A stretch of DNA of 64,000 nt from the NCBI GenBank assembly GCA_002347265.1, contig DDYB01000017.1, positions 38,875 through 102,874 of the forward strand, read 5' to 3'. The DNA comes from Desulfobacteraceae bacterium UBA2245. Lineage in GTDB: Bacteria; Desulfobacterota; Desulfobacteria; Desulfobacterales; UBA2245. The stretch's first letter is position 1. Every line of letters starts with the position of its first letter. A model generated the notes under the pieces. That model made no database searches and had not been told where the DNA came from. It worked only from the letters and a program-made list of their open reading frames with translations. The position numbers were made by a program, and so were the translations under genes. Below, piece after piece: positions 18,759-28,156 of the stretch.

Positions 18759-19727
18759 TCAGGTCCTCCGGAACAGGCGGATCGATGCCTCGATCTGATC
18801 CATGATGCTGAGAGCGATTTTCAGTGCATCGCGCCCCATCTGCCCGGTCACCTCGGGAACCTCACGGCGCCGAACGCAGCGGACAAAGGATTTCAATTCA
18901 TCGTCAAGCGGATCGGCGTTGGTGAAGCACAGCCGGTTGACGCCCATGCCCGGTATCACGGCGTCCACGGCGCTCTCGTCCTTCGCGATGCGGGTGATCT
19001 CCCGGTTGGCAAAATCCACGGAAATATAGGCATCCTTCTGAAAAAAACGGATCTTTCGTTCGTTTTTCATCGATATGCGGCTGGCCGTGATATTGGCCAC
19101 GCACCCGTTGGCAAATTCAAGGCGGGCATTGGCGATATCCACGCTGGGACAGACCACCGGGGCGCCCGAGGCCTGGATCCGCCTGATCTTGAATGGCACC
19201 AGATTCAAAATGATATCAATGTCATGGATCATCAGATCCAGAACCACGCTCACATCCGTACACCGGTTCTTAAACACGCTGAGCCGGTGTGACTCGATGA
19301 AGAGAGGCGGGTGGACCATCATCTCTTTGAGGGCCGCCACCGCCGGATTGAACCGCTCCAGATGCCCCACCTGAATCAGCAATCCTCTGGATTCCGCAAG
19401 TTCGATAAGCTCCTGAGCCTCGCCCAGAGTGGCGGTCACGGGCTTTTCGATCAATACATCGGCATCGCTTTGCAAAAAAGCCCTGCTCACCTCATGGTGC
19501 AAAGCGGTAGGGGTTACGACACTGACGGCATCCACCCTGCCCAGCAGATCCCGGTAATCCCTATAGGCGCGGGTTTCCACGCATTTCGCAACCGCCTCTG
19601 CCTGGGTTTTATTCACATCCGCCACTCCGACCAGTTCCACATCGTCCATGCGGGCATATTTCTCCGCATGAAACCTGCCCAAGTATCCCACGCCGACCAC
19701 CGCGATGCGAAGCTTTTTTTCTTTCAT
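18759..19727 (-). CDS. Gfo/Idh/MocA-family oxidoreductase inside the lipid A operon
   Basis: A 322-residue NAD(P)-dependent dehydrogenase: Rossmann motif AVVGVGYLGRFHAEKYA at the N-terminus, LIEKPVTATLGEA near residue 93 (the EKP motif) and the C-terminal alpha/beta domain. It sits between lpxI and lpxB with 11- and 3-base gaps. The family includes GnnA, which oxidises UDP-GlcNAc at C3 on the way to the 3-amino sugar found in some lipid A, and this is a plausible but unproven role. The partner aminotransferase GnnB is not in the window. ATG at 19727 is preferred for its AGGTGA ribosome site; an ATG 18 bases upstream would overlap lpxI. Confidence 0.88.
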   Translation of the reverse strand: MKEKKLRIAVVGVGYLGRFHAEKYARMDDVELVGVADVNKTQAEAVAKCVETRAYRDYRDLLGRVDAVSVVTPTALHHEVSRAFLQSDADVLIEKPVTATLGEAQELIELAESRGLLIQVGHLERFNPAVAALKEMMVHPPLFIESHRLSVFKNRCTDVSVVLDLMIHDIDIILNLVPFKIRRIQASGAPVVCPSVDIANARLEFANGCVANITASRISMKNERKIRFFQKDAYISVDFANREITRIAKDESAVDAVIPGMGVNRLCFTNADPLDDELKSFVRCVRRREVPEVTGQMGRDALKIALSIMDQIEASIRLFRRT

Positions 19728-19738
19728 GATCTGATCAC

Positions 19739-20563
19739 CTACCATCCGTCCCGGCAGTCTTCCAGAGCCAGAATGCAGATTCCGTATCTGTCGGCCAGAG
19801 CGGTCATTTCCTGCCGGTCAAAAACAACGGCCTTTCCAGCCTCCACAACCAGGGTCTGAACCCCGAACCGGTGCATGGTTTCGATGGTTTGCACACCGAT
19901 GGCCGGGATATCGAACCGCAGATCCTGATCGGGCTTGCAGACCTTGACCGCGACCGCCTTGCCCTTGCCGAGCATTCCCCCTCTTTCGATGGTGGCATCC
20001 GTTCCGTCGATCGCCTCAAGGGCCAGCACGGATCCACGGCCAACCACCGCGCACTGCCCGATGTCCAGCCGTCCCAGTTCCTTTGCAATCCGCCAGCCCA
20101 GAGCGATATCGCCCTTTTCGGACCGACGGGGTTTTTTACGGGTCCAGCAACCCTTTGGGGCCAGCAGTTCGGGCAGCAGAAAGGTAGAGGCCTGAATCAG
20201 AATTCCTTCTTTCTCCAATACACCGGCAAAGGCCCTGAGCAAAGCGTCATCATGCGTATGGCGCATGCCGGCGATAATGGCAATAGCCTTGGCGTCCGGG
20301 CGCACATCGCTGAAAATCCGCGTCTTGCGGATCGCGCCGAGCATAACGGCCTGGGATACTGCATTTCGTTTGAAGAAATCGATCAGCCGCCGAACCTGTC
20401 CCAGATGCATCCATTCGATGGCCGACACATCGGCCTCCAGCGCCGGATCGGTTTCCTTCAAAAAAGCCGCGGCAAAAACCTCGTACCCGCTGAGCCGGGC
20501 TTTGCTGGAAAAAATTAAGGGGAACTGACCGCTCCCCGCTATGAGTCCGATTCGATGATCCAT
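19739..20563 (-). CDS. lpxI: UDP-2,3-diacylglucosamine pyrophosphatase LpxI
   Basis: A 274-residue protein of the LpxI (DUF1009) family, which hydrolyses UDP-2,3-diacylglucosamine to lipid X and replaces LpxH in alphaproteobacteria and many deltaproteobacteria. Visible are GLIAGSGQFPLIF at the N-terminus, VSQAVMLGAIRK near residue 86 and the C-terminal run VVEAGKAVVFDRQEM. No lpxH homologue is present, which fits. The gene is in order between lpxA and the Gfo/Idh gene. Confidence 0.95.
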   Translation of the reverse strand: MDHRIGLIAGSGQFPLIFSSKARLSGYEVFAAAFLKETDPALEADVSAIEWMHLGQVRRLIDFFKRNAVSQAVMLGAIRKTRIFSDVRPDAKAIAIIAGMRHTHDDALLRAFAGVLEKEGILIQASTFLLPELLAPKGCWTRKKPRRSEKGDIALGWRIAKELGRLDIGQCAVVGRGSVLALEAIDGTDATIERGGMLGKGKAVAVKVCKPDQDLRFDIPAIGVQTIETMHRFGVQTLVVEAGKAVVFDRQEMTALADRYGICILALEDCRDGW

Positions 20564-20594
20564 TTTTGGTCCAAGGCGCTTTGAAAAGCAACGC

Positions 20595-21365
20595 TCACCG
20601 GGTTACGCCCCGGCTTGATGCTTGCAGAAATTCAATAAATCCGACGACCTCCGGAATCTGTTCCACCTCGGCCTTGACCCGCTCGATAGCCTCATTAATG
20701 GTAATTCCGATTCGAAATACGATCCGGTATGTTTTTTTCAGCTGCAAAATCGTTTCCTGAGAAAACCCGTGACGTTTGAGACCTACGGAGTTCAGTCCGT
20801 GCAGGGCAGCCCGGTCGCCCGAAGCGATCACATAAGGCGGGACATCCTTGACCACCGCGGACTTGCCGCCGACAAAAGCGTAATCGCCGATTCGGACAAA
20901 CTGATGGATGGCCACCAGCCCTCCGATCGTCGCATGATCGCCGATCGTGATATGCCCGGCCAGGGTGGCGTTGTTGGCCATCACCACGTTTCGGCCGATT
21001 TTGCAGTCATGGGCCACGTGGGTATAGGCCATCAGAAAACTTTCCTCTCCCAGTTCGGTCACGCCGCCGCCGAAAGAAGTGCCTCTGTGTATGGTGACGA
21101 ATTCACGAATAATGCTGCCTCTGCCGATCTTCACCCAGGTCTCTTCTCCCTGAAATTTCAGAGACTGGGGCGGCGCTCCGATCGATGCATAATGAAATAT
21201 CTGGCAATCCGGCCCGATAACGACATAGGGATCGATCACGGCATGCGAGCCGATAACGGTCCCGCTTCCGATCCGCGTGTTCTTTCCGACAAGGGCGAAA
21301 GGACCGATGGTCACATTTTCGTCGATCTGAGCCCCCGGATCGACGATAGCGGTCTGATGAATCAT
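20595..21365 (-). CDS. lpxA: UDP-N-acetylglucosamine O-acyltransferase
   Basis: A 256-residue left-handed beta-helix acyltransferase that starts lipid A synthesis by acylating the 3-OH (or 3-amino) of UDP-GlcNAc. Hexapeptide repeats run from residue 5 to about 180. The catalytic histidine is in YTHVAHDCKIG near residue 122, and the C-terminal helical domain is complete. Its ATG overlaps the fabZ stop (ATGA), so the two are translationally coupled. The oxidoreductase nearby raises the question of whether it prefers the 3-amino sugar, which the sequence alone cannot settle. Confidence 0.97.
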   Translation of the reverse strand: MIHQTAIVDPGAQIDENVTIGPFALVGKNTRIGSGTVIGSHAVIDPYVVIGPDCQIFHYASIGAPPQSLKFQGEETWVKIGRGSIIREFVTIHRGTSFGGGVTELGEESFLMAYTHVAHDCKIGRNVVMANNATLAGHITIGDHATIGGLVAIHQFVRIGDYAFVGGKSAVVKDVPPYVIASGDRAALHGLNSVGLKRHGFSQETILQLKKTYRIVFRIGITINEAIERVKAEVEQIPEVVGFIEFLQASSRGVTR

Positions 21366-21805
21366 TTCTTTTCTCCAAACGAAGCCATCATCTCAGCTTC
21401 GGCCACGATGTTGTCTTCAACTTTGGCAATACCGGCCATTTTAACGGCCTTTGCCCGCTGCTTCAAGGCCCTGATCTCAAAGATCAGCTGATCTCCGGGA
21501 ACCACGGGTTTTCGAAACCGGACCTTGTCCATGCCCATGAAATAAATGACAGCGCCGCGCAATTCTTCAGGCATGCTGTCCAAAGCCAGAATGCCCCCGG
21601 CTTGCGCCATGGCTTCCAAAATAAGCACACCCGGCATGATCGGCGTTCCGGGAAAATGTCCCTGGAAAAACGGCTCGTTGATGGTAACGTTTTTCAGGGC
21701 CGTAATTCTTTCTCCGGAAACCAGTTCGACCACCCGGTCAATCAGCAGAAAGGGATACCGGTGCGGCAGAAAATTCATAATCTCCGCAATGGAATATTGT
21801 TTCAT
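21362..21805 (-). CDS. fabZ: 3-hydroxyacyl-ACP dehydratase FabZ
   Basis: A 147-residue hotdog-fold enzyme that dehydrates (3R)-hydroxyacyl-ACP in fatty acid synthesis. The active-site histidine is in FLPHRYPFLLIDRV and the glutamate in GVLILEAMAQAGG. Its place between lpxD and lpxA is common and links membrane lipid and lipid A synthesis, since the two pathways compete for hydroxyacyl-ACP. ATG at 21805 is chosen over an earlier start, which would add 10 residues before the usual FabZ N-terminus. Confidence 0.97.
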   Translation of the reverse strand: MKQYSIAEIMNFLPHRYPFLLIDRVVELVSGERITALKNVTINEPFFQGHFPGTPIMPGVLILEAMAQAGGILALDSMPEELRGAVIYFMGMDKVRFRKPVVPGDQLIFEIRALKQRAKAVKMAGIAKVEDNIVAEAEMMASFGEKK

Positions 21806-21849
21806 GGCTAAACATCTCTTTTGGGGTACAAACAATCAAAACCGATCGC

Positions 21850-22905
21850 CTAATCCAAATCCTTCTGAACGCCGCAGCCTTGACCGGCCTCAAGATTTCG
21901 AAGACGTTTTTCGAGCTCGGCGATTTTTTTGCTCAGCTCCGGCAACCTGGGCACCACGTGTTGAACGCGAAGCCACTGGCTGTGAGGCATCTCCGGAGAT
22001 CCGGAAACGATCTGGCCGCTTTCGACAGACCTGGCCACTCCGGCTTGGGGTCCGACGGTCACATGGTCGCCGATCGTGATATGACCGGAAATCCCGGCCT
22101 GGCCCGCCAGAACGGCATGCCTTCCGATCGTCGTGCTTCCGGATATTCCCACCTGGGCCACGAGAGCCGTATGCTCACCCACGGTTACATTATGGGCCAC
22201 ATGCACCAGATTGTCGGTTTTCACGCCCCGCTGAATCCAGGTTTTTCCGAATGTAGCCCGGTCAATGGTGTTCGCGGCGCCGATCTCCACATCATCATCG
22301 ATCTGAACAATTCCGATGTGCGGGATCTTGTGATACCCTTCAGCGGTGGGAACAAACCCGAATCCGTCACTTCCGATCACCGTTGAAGCATGAATGATCA
22401 CCCGGTTGCCGATCACGCAGTTCTCTCGAACGGTCACATGCGGATAGATTTCCACATCGTCGCCGATCGACGCCCCGTCTCCGACAAACACGCCGGGATG
22501 AAGGACCGTCCGGTCTCCAATCCGGACATGATCGCCGATCACCACGAAATGGCCGATGGAAACATCCTTTCCGCAGGCAAAGTCAACGCCGATGCCCGCA
22601 TGAGGGCTGATTCCGGACGGCGGACGGTGGTGGGGATGAAACCACCGGACCACCTGAAGAAAGGCAAGCTGGGGATGGTCCGCGCAGATCAGGGGCTTTT
22701 CCGATGATCCTTTAAACCCTCGCGGAACAATGACCGCTCCAGCGCCGGTTTCGTCCATTTTTTTTAAAAACTTCGGATGACCGGCAAAGGTGATCCGGTC
22801 TGGAGCCGCTGCTTCAAATGGCGCCACTCCGGCGATCATGGGCCGGTCGTCCCCGACGACACTGCCTTTAACCATATCAGCGATCTGCGCAATCGACAGT
22901 TTCAT
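21850..22905 (-). CDS. lpxD: UDP-3-O-acylglucosamine N-acyltransferase
   Basis: A 351-residue enzyme that adds the N-linked acyl chain at the third step of lipid A synthesis. An N-terminal uridine-binding domain (residues 1-100) is followed by hexapeptide repeats. The segment TVIGSDGFGFVPTAEG and the catalytic histidine in DNLVHVAHNVTVG are diagnostic. The C-terminus ends in a short predicted coiled coil, as in E. coli LpxD. Start ATG has GGAG 6 bases upstream. It lies 45 bases after the skp/ompH gene. Confidence 0.97.
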   Translation of the reverse strand: MKLSIAQIADMVKGSVVGDDRPMIAGVAPFEAAAPDRITFAGHPKFLKKMDETGAGAVIVPRGFKGSSEKPLICADHPQLAFLQVVRWFHPHHRPPSGISPHAGIGVDFACGKDVSIGHFVVIGDHVRIGDRTVLHPGVFVGDGASIGDDVEIYPHVTVRENCVIGNRVIIHASTVIGSDGFGFVPTAEGYHKIPHIGIVQIDDDVEIGAANTIDRATFGKTWIQRGVKTDNLVHVAHNVTVGEHTALVAQVGISGSTTIGRHAVLAGQAGISGHITIGDHVTVGPQAGVARSVESGQIVSGSPEMPHSQWLRVQHVVPRLPELSKKIAELEKRLRNLEAGQGCGVQKDLD

Positions 22906-22950
22906 ACCGTTCTCCAAAGTCCGGCATTTCCGAGGACATGCCGGCGAATT

Positions 22951-23487
22951 TCATTTGGATGTTTTGGCAAACTGTTTGTTGTACTGCTCAATGATCACGT
23001 CGGTGATGTCAATGGTCTGAGGAGCGTAGAGAACGCCGGTTTCCCGCTTTTCCAGAATCAGCAGGTACCCCCCTTTTTTACCGAATTCATTGACCAGTTC
23101 AATCAGATCCTTCTGAATATCCACGATCAGTTTGCCTTCAAACTCTTTGAATTCTTCGGCATATTTTTTTTGAAGTACTTTGAAGTCGCCAATCCCGATG
23201 CGAAGTTCCCGCTCCTTTTCCTCGCGAGCCTCCTCGCTGAGCACCAGTGCCTCGCGCTCAAACTGCTTTCGTTTTTCTTCAATCGCAGTTCCTTTTGTCT
23301 TAAGGTCTTCCTCCATCTTTTTCCCGCGTTGCTTGATTTCAGCCTGGGCTGATTTGCCGGCGCTCGAAGCCTCCAGAATTTTTTGAAAATCCACGATTCC
23401 GATCTTGGCGGCATCGGCCCCAAGGCTGGAGGACGCTAAGAAAAAAAGACTGATCATCAGCATGCAAATTGTTTTGACACTGCGCAT
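22951..23487 (-). CDS. skp: OmpH/Skp-like periplasmic chaperone
   Basis: A 178-residue secreted protein. A signal peptide is clear (about 23 residues, ending near LGADA), followed by AKIGIVDFQKILEASSAGK, the family's N-terminal strand, and then a long charged helical stretch (residues 45-125) that should form the coiled-coil tentacles of the Skp trimer. Skp holds unfolded outer-membrane proteins on the way to the BAM complex, and here it follows bamA directly, 45 bases downstream. Confidence 0.93.
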   Translation of the reverse strand: MRSVKTICMLMISLFFLASSSLGADAAKIGIVDFQKILEASSAGKSAQAEIKQRGKKMEEDLKTKGTAIEEKRKQFEREALVLSEEAREEKERELRIGIGDFKVLQKKYAEEFKEFEGKLIVDIQKDLIELVNEFGKKGGYLLILEKRETGVLYAPQTIDITDVIIEQYNKQFAKTSK

Positions 23488-23532
23488 GTAACCCCCTTCT
23501 TATAACCACCCGTTAAACATTACAGTTTTATC

Positions 23533-26163
23533 TCAAAATGCCGATCCCATGGAAAACTCCCACCTTCCTCCGCTGTCCTCGCCTTCCTTGGGATCAAGAA
23601 TATAGCCATTTTCAATGCGAATCGGCCCCATCGGAGAATACCAGCGGATGCCGTACCCCGCACTCTGTCTGAGGTTGCCCAGATCCATACTCTCATCATT
23701 GTACACGTTGCCGGTATCATAAAAAACAACGCCGACCAAACCGGCTTTTTTGATCAGCGGGAGAATCCATTCCGCATTGAACTGAATGAATCGATCCCCG
23801 CCGATTTTGGATCCTTCTTCATCGAAAGCGCATACATCCCGCCAGTCAAAACCGCGAAGCGAATTCATCCCGCCCAGGTAAAACCGCTCGTAATCGGGAA
23901 GCTTCATTCCGGAATTCTCCTCCACGTAACCGCCTTGACCGTGCAGAAAGCCCACCATATCCCAGAACAGCGGGAAATACCATCCGGTCTCGGCAACGTA
24001 TTTGATAAAACCGACATCACCCCCCAGCCCCGCATACTGGACCGTCAGCCGGTGGTCCGATCCTTCGGTGGGATTGAACATCCGGTCTCGGGAATCGTAC
24101 CGCAATGTCGCCGTTACGCTGCTCGTCGTATAGGTTCCATCCATGTCCTTGACCAGATCGGAAGCATCGTCGGTCACCTCCGAAATATCGCTGATCTCAA
24201 AGCCGTAAGCCAGGTAGAATCGGGTGTAGTCCCACACAGGATATCCGAATCGAACCGTCGCACCCTGGCTCTCCCTTTCATAGGTATCGTAATCCCGATC
24301 CCAGTTATAAATATCAAATCCGGCGGAAAGCGGAATGTCGAACAGCCACGGCTCGGTGAAACTCAAGGTGTAGCGGCTGGTGGCGCCCCCGATCTCGGCC
24401 TTGAGCTGCAGGATCTGTCCCAGTCCGAAAAGGTTTCGCTGGGAGATCGATGCCATGAAAAAGATGTCCTCGACGCTGCTGTATCCGCCGCCGAAGGTAA
24501 ATGCGCCGGTGGGCTTTTCCTGAACGTCGATCTTCAGAACCATCTGGTCCTCGGCGCTGCCCTTAACGGTGTCGATCTTGACATCCTCGAAATAATCCAG
24601 CCGGTAAAGGTTTCGAACACCGCGTTTGAGTTCCTTTCCACGATAAAGCTCCTGTTCATATACCTTCAGTTCACGCCGGATCACCTTGTCGCGGGTATTG
24701 ACATTACCGCTGATGAAGATTTTCTCAAAATACACCTGTTGTTCCTTGTCGATCCGGTACGTCAGGTTGACCTCCATTTTCTCGGAATCTTTTTCGATCT
24801 GCGGCTTGACCTGCGCGTAGGCATATCCTTCGTCCGAGTATAGATCGGTCAGCGCCAGCACGTCGTTTCTCACCTGTTCGAGGTTGTAGTAAGTCTCCTT
24901 GGAAATCTTAAGTTTGCTCAACAGGATTTCCCTGTCCAGAATCAGATCGCCGTCGACATCAACCTTCCCCACCCTGAACTGGGGCCCTTCGTCGATCTTG
25001 ATGCCGATGTCGATCCGGTCCTGCTCGAAACGAATCTCCGGATCACCGATCTTGGCCTGAATATACCCCGTGTTGTGATAAAAGGCCGCCAAGTTGACGA
25101 TGTCCTGATCCAGTTTTTCGCGGTTCAGCTCGCCCGAAGAGGTGATCCACGAAAAGTAGCCCTTTTCCGAGGTCTTCATCAGCTTTTTGAGCTTCTTGTC
25201 ATCGTAAGAGGCGTTTCCCTCAAAAGAAATCTGTCGGATCATCACCTTTTTACCCTCTTCGATGATAAATTCCAGCACGGACTGATTGTTTTGAAGTTCC
25301 TCAATCTTGTATGTCACCGTGACATTATGGTAGTTCTTTTCCTTGTAAACCTCCTGAATTCTTTGAATGTTTTTCTGAATGGAGAAAATATTGAGAATGG
25401 ATCCCACCCGGATATCCAGGTTTTCCTTCAGCTCTTCGTCTTCAAAAATCCGGTTGCCGGTAAAATGGATGGATCGAATGGTGGGTTTTTCTGTCACCAG
25501 GAAGGTGATCGTCTTTCCATCAGGGCCGTCTTCCGCCTCGATGCGGACATCTTCAAAATATCCCATTGCGTAAACGGACTTCAGGTCTTCGGCAAGGGTT
25601 TTGCCCAGATACACGTCGCCGGGGGCTATTTTAATCCGCCGCTCGATCGCGTCCTTTTCAATCCGCTTGTTTCCGCTGACCGCAACGCGGGCTACCCTGG
25701 CCCGTTTGAAAATTTTCAGGCTCAAATCCCGGGCAATATTCCGAACGCCTGCGGGCAGGTTTTCAACGCCCTGCCCTTCTTCGTAAAACGTCTGGACAGT
25801 GTCTTCGCCGAACGGGGACATCAGTTTGACGTCCAGACTGAACCGCCGGCCGATCCAGGTCAGACTGCCCCAGACGGCATAATCCGCTCCGATCTCAAGG
25901 GCGCTGTTTCGAATCCGGCTGATTCCCGCCGCCTCATCCTCTCCTGATATCGCCTCAGGTCCTTTGGACTCCAGAATTTCAGCGCCTTCGTCTTTAAGGT
26001 GTTTTTGAATCTGCCTTGGAATTTCGGTCTTTAAATATGAAAAATCTTCCAGAGAGTAAACCTGAAAGGGGAAGACCGCCACCTGAACGGTCTCCAGGGC
26101 AAAAACGCCGTTGGCAAGCAAACATCCCGCCGCAGCCATCAACAGCCAGAATCGTCGTATCAT
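23533..26163 (-). CDS. bamA: Outer membrane protein assembly factor BamA, with extra N-terminal domain
   Basis: An 876-residue outer-membrane protein that inserts beta-barrel proteins. After a signal peptide ending near NGVFA, residues 25-150 form an extra domain (VQVAVFPFQVYS, later GADYAVWGSLTW) that looks like the TolB-N/FlgO-like fold and is absent from E. coli BamA. Five POTRA domains follow (about 155-500), then the 16-strand barrel with the conserved GGMNSLRGFDWRDV loop and a final aromatic residue (MGSAF). ATG 26163 is chosen because TGAGG lies 7 bases upstream; it is almost adjacent to the ATG at 26169. Confidence 0.95.
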   Translation of the reverse strand: MIRRFWLLMAAAGCLLANGVFALETVQVAVFPFQVYSLEDFSYLKTEIPRQIQKHLKDEGAEILESKGPEAISGEDEAAGISRIRNSALEIGADYAVWGSLTWIGRRFSLDVKLMSPFGEDTVQTFYEEGQGVENLPAGVRNIARDLSLKIFKRARVARVAVSGNKRIEKDAIERRIKIAPGDVYLGKTLAEDLKSVYAMGYFEDVRIEAEDGPDGKTITFLVTEKPTIRSIHFTGNRIFEDEELKENLDIRVGSILNIFSIQKNIQRIQEVYKEKNYHNVTVTYKIEELQNNQSVLEFIIEEGKKVMIRQISFEGNASYDDKKLKKLMKTSEKGYFSWITSSGELNREKLDQDIVNLAAFYHNTGYIQAKIGDPEIRFEQDRIDIGIKIDEGPQFRVGKVDVDGDLILDREILLSKLKISKETYYNLEQVRNDVLALTDLYSDEGYAYAQVKPQIEKDSEKMEVNLTYRIDKEQQVYFEKIFISGNVNTRDKVIRRELKVYEQELYRGKELKRGVRNLYRLDYFEDVKIDTVKGSAEDQMVLKIDVQEKPTGAFTFGGGYSSVEDIFFMASISQRNLFGLGQILQLKAEIGGATSRYTLSFTEPWLFDIPLSAGFDIYNWDRDYDTYERESQGATVRFGYPVWDYTRFYLAYGFEISDISEVTDDASDLVKDMDGTYTTSSVTATLRYDSRDRMFNPTEGSDHRLTVQYAGLGGDVGFIKYVAETGWYFPLFWDMVGFLHGQGGYVEENSGMKLPDYERFYLGGMNSLRGFDWRDVCAFDEEGSKIGGDRFIQFNAEWILPLIKKAGLVGVVFYDTGNVYNDESMDLGNLRQSAGYGIRWYSPMGPIRIENGYILDPKEGEDSGGRWEFSMGSAF

Positions 26164-26172
26164 AACCATGCC

Positions 26173-26904
26173 TCAATCCGTCTGAACAAGTTTACCATCC
26201 AATAGCGTTACACACCGGGACATGAAAGCGGCCAGTTCCATGTTGTGAGTCACCACGACCATCGTCATGCCCAGCTCGCGATTCAGTTCCAGAAGCAGTT
26301 CATGAACCTGCTCGCTGTTGCGTTTATCCAGATTTCCCGTAGGTTCATCCGCCAGCAGAATCAAGGGGCGAAGCGCCAGGGCGCGGGCCAGGGCCACACG
26401 CTGCTGTTCGCCGCCGGAAAGTCTGTTCACCGGATGAAGCAAACGATCCTTGAGTCCAACGCGAACCAGAATCTCTTCGGCGCACCGGCGGGCAGCCTCC
26501 TTGCTTCTTCCCTGAATCAGTAGGGGCATCATCACGTTTTCAAGGGAATTGAATTCGGCAAGCAGATGATGAAATTGAAAAACAAACCCCACCGTCTGGT
26601 TGCGGAATTCTGCCAGGCGGCCGTTGTTTAACTGGAACATATCCTGCCCCTGAATCAGAACCGACCCGCGATCCGGTCGATCCAGAGCGCCGAGAATATG
26701 GAGCAGGGTGGATTTCCCGATTCCCGACGCCCCGACCACGGCAAGGGTCTGCCCGGATGCCAGATTCATATCCACCCCTTTGAGGATATCGATTCTAGCG
26801 CCGGCGGCGTCAAAACTCTTATAAAGGTCTCTGACCTCGATCAGGGGGGAAATCTGAGCTGTTTCCAGCGTGACTGGATGATGTGGACTCAAAGAATTAT
26901 CCAT
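26173..26904 (-). CDS. lolD: Lipoprotein-releasing ABC ATPase LolD
   Basis: A 243-residue ATPase subunit of the LolCDE complex that extracts lipoproteins from the inner membrane. It has Walker A GASGIGKST, the lipoprotein-specific VFQFHHLLAEF loop, signature LSGGEQQRVALARAL, and Walker B LLADEPTGNLD. The start ATG lies inside the end of the preceding lolC/E gene (8-base overlap), so the two are coupled. Confidence 0.95.
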   Translation of the reverse strand: MDNSLSPHHPVTLETAQISPLIEVRDLYKSFDAAGARIDILKGVDMNLASGQTLAVVGASGIGKSTLLHILGALDRPDRGSVLIQGQDMFQLNNGRLAEFRNQTVGFVFQFHHLLAEFNSLENVMMPLLIQGRSKEAARRCAEEILVRVGLKDRLLHPVNRLSGGEQQRVALARALALRPLILLADEPTGNLDKRNSEQVHELLLELNRELGMTMVVVTHNMELAAFMSRCVTLLDGKLVQTD

Positions 26905-28108
26905 ACCGTATCGCCTGGACCGGGTCCAGTTTGGCGGCCTGGCCTGCAGGGTGAAGGGTCGAGAGAAAACAAATTCCCACCGCGGCCACGGCGATCCAGA
27001 AAACGTCCAGCGCCTCAAGCTGCACCGGGACGGTCGTCACATAAAAAACCTGCTCAGGCAGTTGAATGATCGGATAGGTCTTAAGAAAAAAGCACAGGAG
27101 CAGCCCAAGGCATATCCCGAGCCCCGTTCCCAGAACACCGACGGCCATTCCCTTGAGCACAAAGATTTTCCTGATGCTCCTGTTCGTCGCCCCCATGGCT
27201 TTTAATATGGCAATATCTTTTGTTTTTTCCATCACCATCATAATCAGGGCGCTGGCGATATTAAACGCCGCCACCAGAACAATCAGCGCCAGGATGACAA
27301 ACATGGCCGTTTTTTCCAGCTTGAGGGCTGAAAAAAGATTCCGGTTCATCTGCATCCAGTCCAGCAAGCGGTAACCGGAACCCAGTTTTTCCGCCAGCGA
27401 CTGAGCAACGGCTTTGGCATGATAGATGTCGTTCACGCGGATCTCGATTCCGGTCACCGCGTCGGACATGCGCAGCATCGCCTGGGCATCCTCTATCCGG
27501 ACAAATGCCAGGGTCCCGTCGTATTCGTACATTCCGGACTCAAAAATGCCGGTCACCTCAAATCTTTTCATGGAAGGCACATAGCCGACAGGCGATATCA
27601 TGCCCCTCGGGGAGATCACGTACACCGAATCCCCCCGCGAGACGCCAAGATGCCTTGCAAGCTCATTGCCCAGAACAATCGGCGACCCGTTGCTCCTGGC
27701 GCCGGCGGCAAGCGCGGCGGCATCCAGCTTCAGTATCACCCGCTGCGCCGATTCAGGATCCACGCCCCGTACAATGCCTCCCGAAGCGCCCGATGCCGAC
27801 CGGATCATGACCTGGGTCTTGACATAGGGAATCGCCGCCTCCACCCCCCCCTCCGATTCAACCAGCCGCAGCACCGGACGGTATTCGTGCATGGAACCCC
27901 GGCTTGGGGTCAGAATCACATGAGACTCTACGCCCAGAATACGGGATTTCAAGTCTTCCTCAAATCCGGCCATGACGGCAATCACCACAATCAGCGCCAT
28001 CACGCCCACCGCCACTCCCGCAATGGAAAGCACATTGATCAGCGATATGAATGCATGCTTCTGCCTGGCCCTGAGATATCGGCCGCCTATGAACCATTCA
28101 AAATACAT
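26897..28108 (-). CDS. Lipoprotein-releasing permease LolC/LolE
   Basis: A 403-residue permease with one helix near the N-terminus (about residues 25-50), a large periplasmic domain, and three helices in the FtsX region (about 265-395). The opening FIGGRYLRARQKHAFISLI and the segment FMLIV-like core of LolC/E are recognisable, and the pairing with lolD settles the role. Only one permease gene is present, so the complex is probably a LolF-type homodimer or needs a second gene elsewhere. Confidence 0.93.
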   Translation of the reverse strand: MYFEWFIGGRYLRARQKHAFISLINVLSIAGVAVGVMALIVVIAVMAGFEEDLKSRILGVESHVILTPSRGSMHEYRPVLRLVESEGGVEAAIPYVKTQVMIRSASGASGGIVRGVDPESAQRVILKLDAAALAAGARSNGSPIVLGNELARHLGVSRGDSVYVISPRGMISPVGYVPSMKRFEVTGIFESGMYEYDGTLAFVRIEDAQAMLRMSDAVTGIEIRVNDIYHAKAVAQSLAEKLGSGYRLLDWMQMNRNLFSALKLEKTAMFVILALIVLVAAFNIASALIMMVMEKTKDIAILKAMGATNRSIRKIFVLKGMAVGVLGTGLGICLGLLLCFFLKTYPIIQLPEQVFYVTTVPVQLEALDVFWIAVAAVGICFLSTLHPAGQAAKLDPVQAIRYG

Positions 28109-28156
28109 TTCTGGCCTATAGCATCCCCGGCCTGAAAAGGCAAAGGGTTCAATGGT

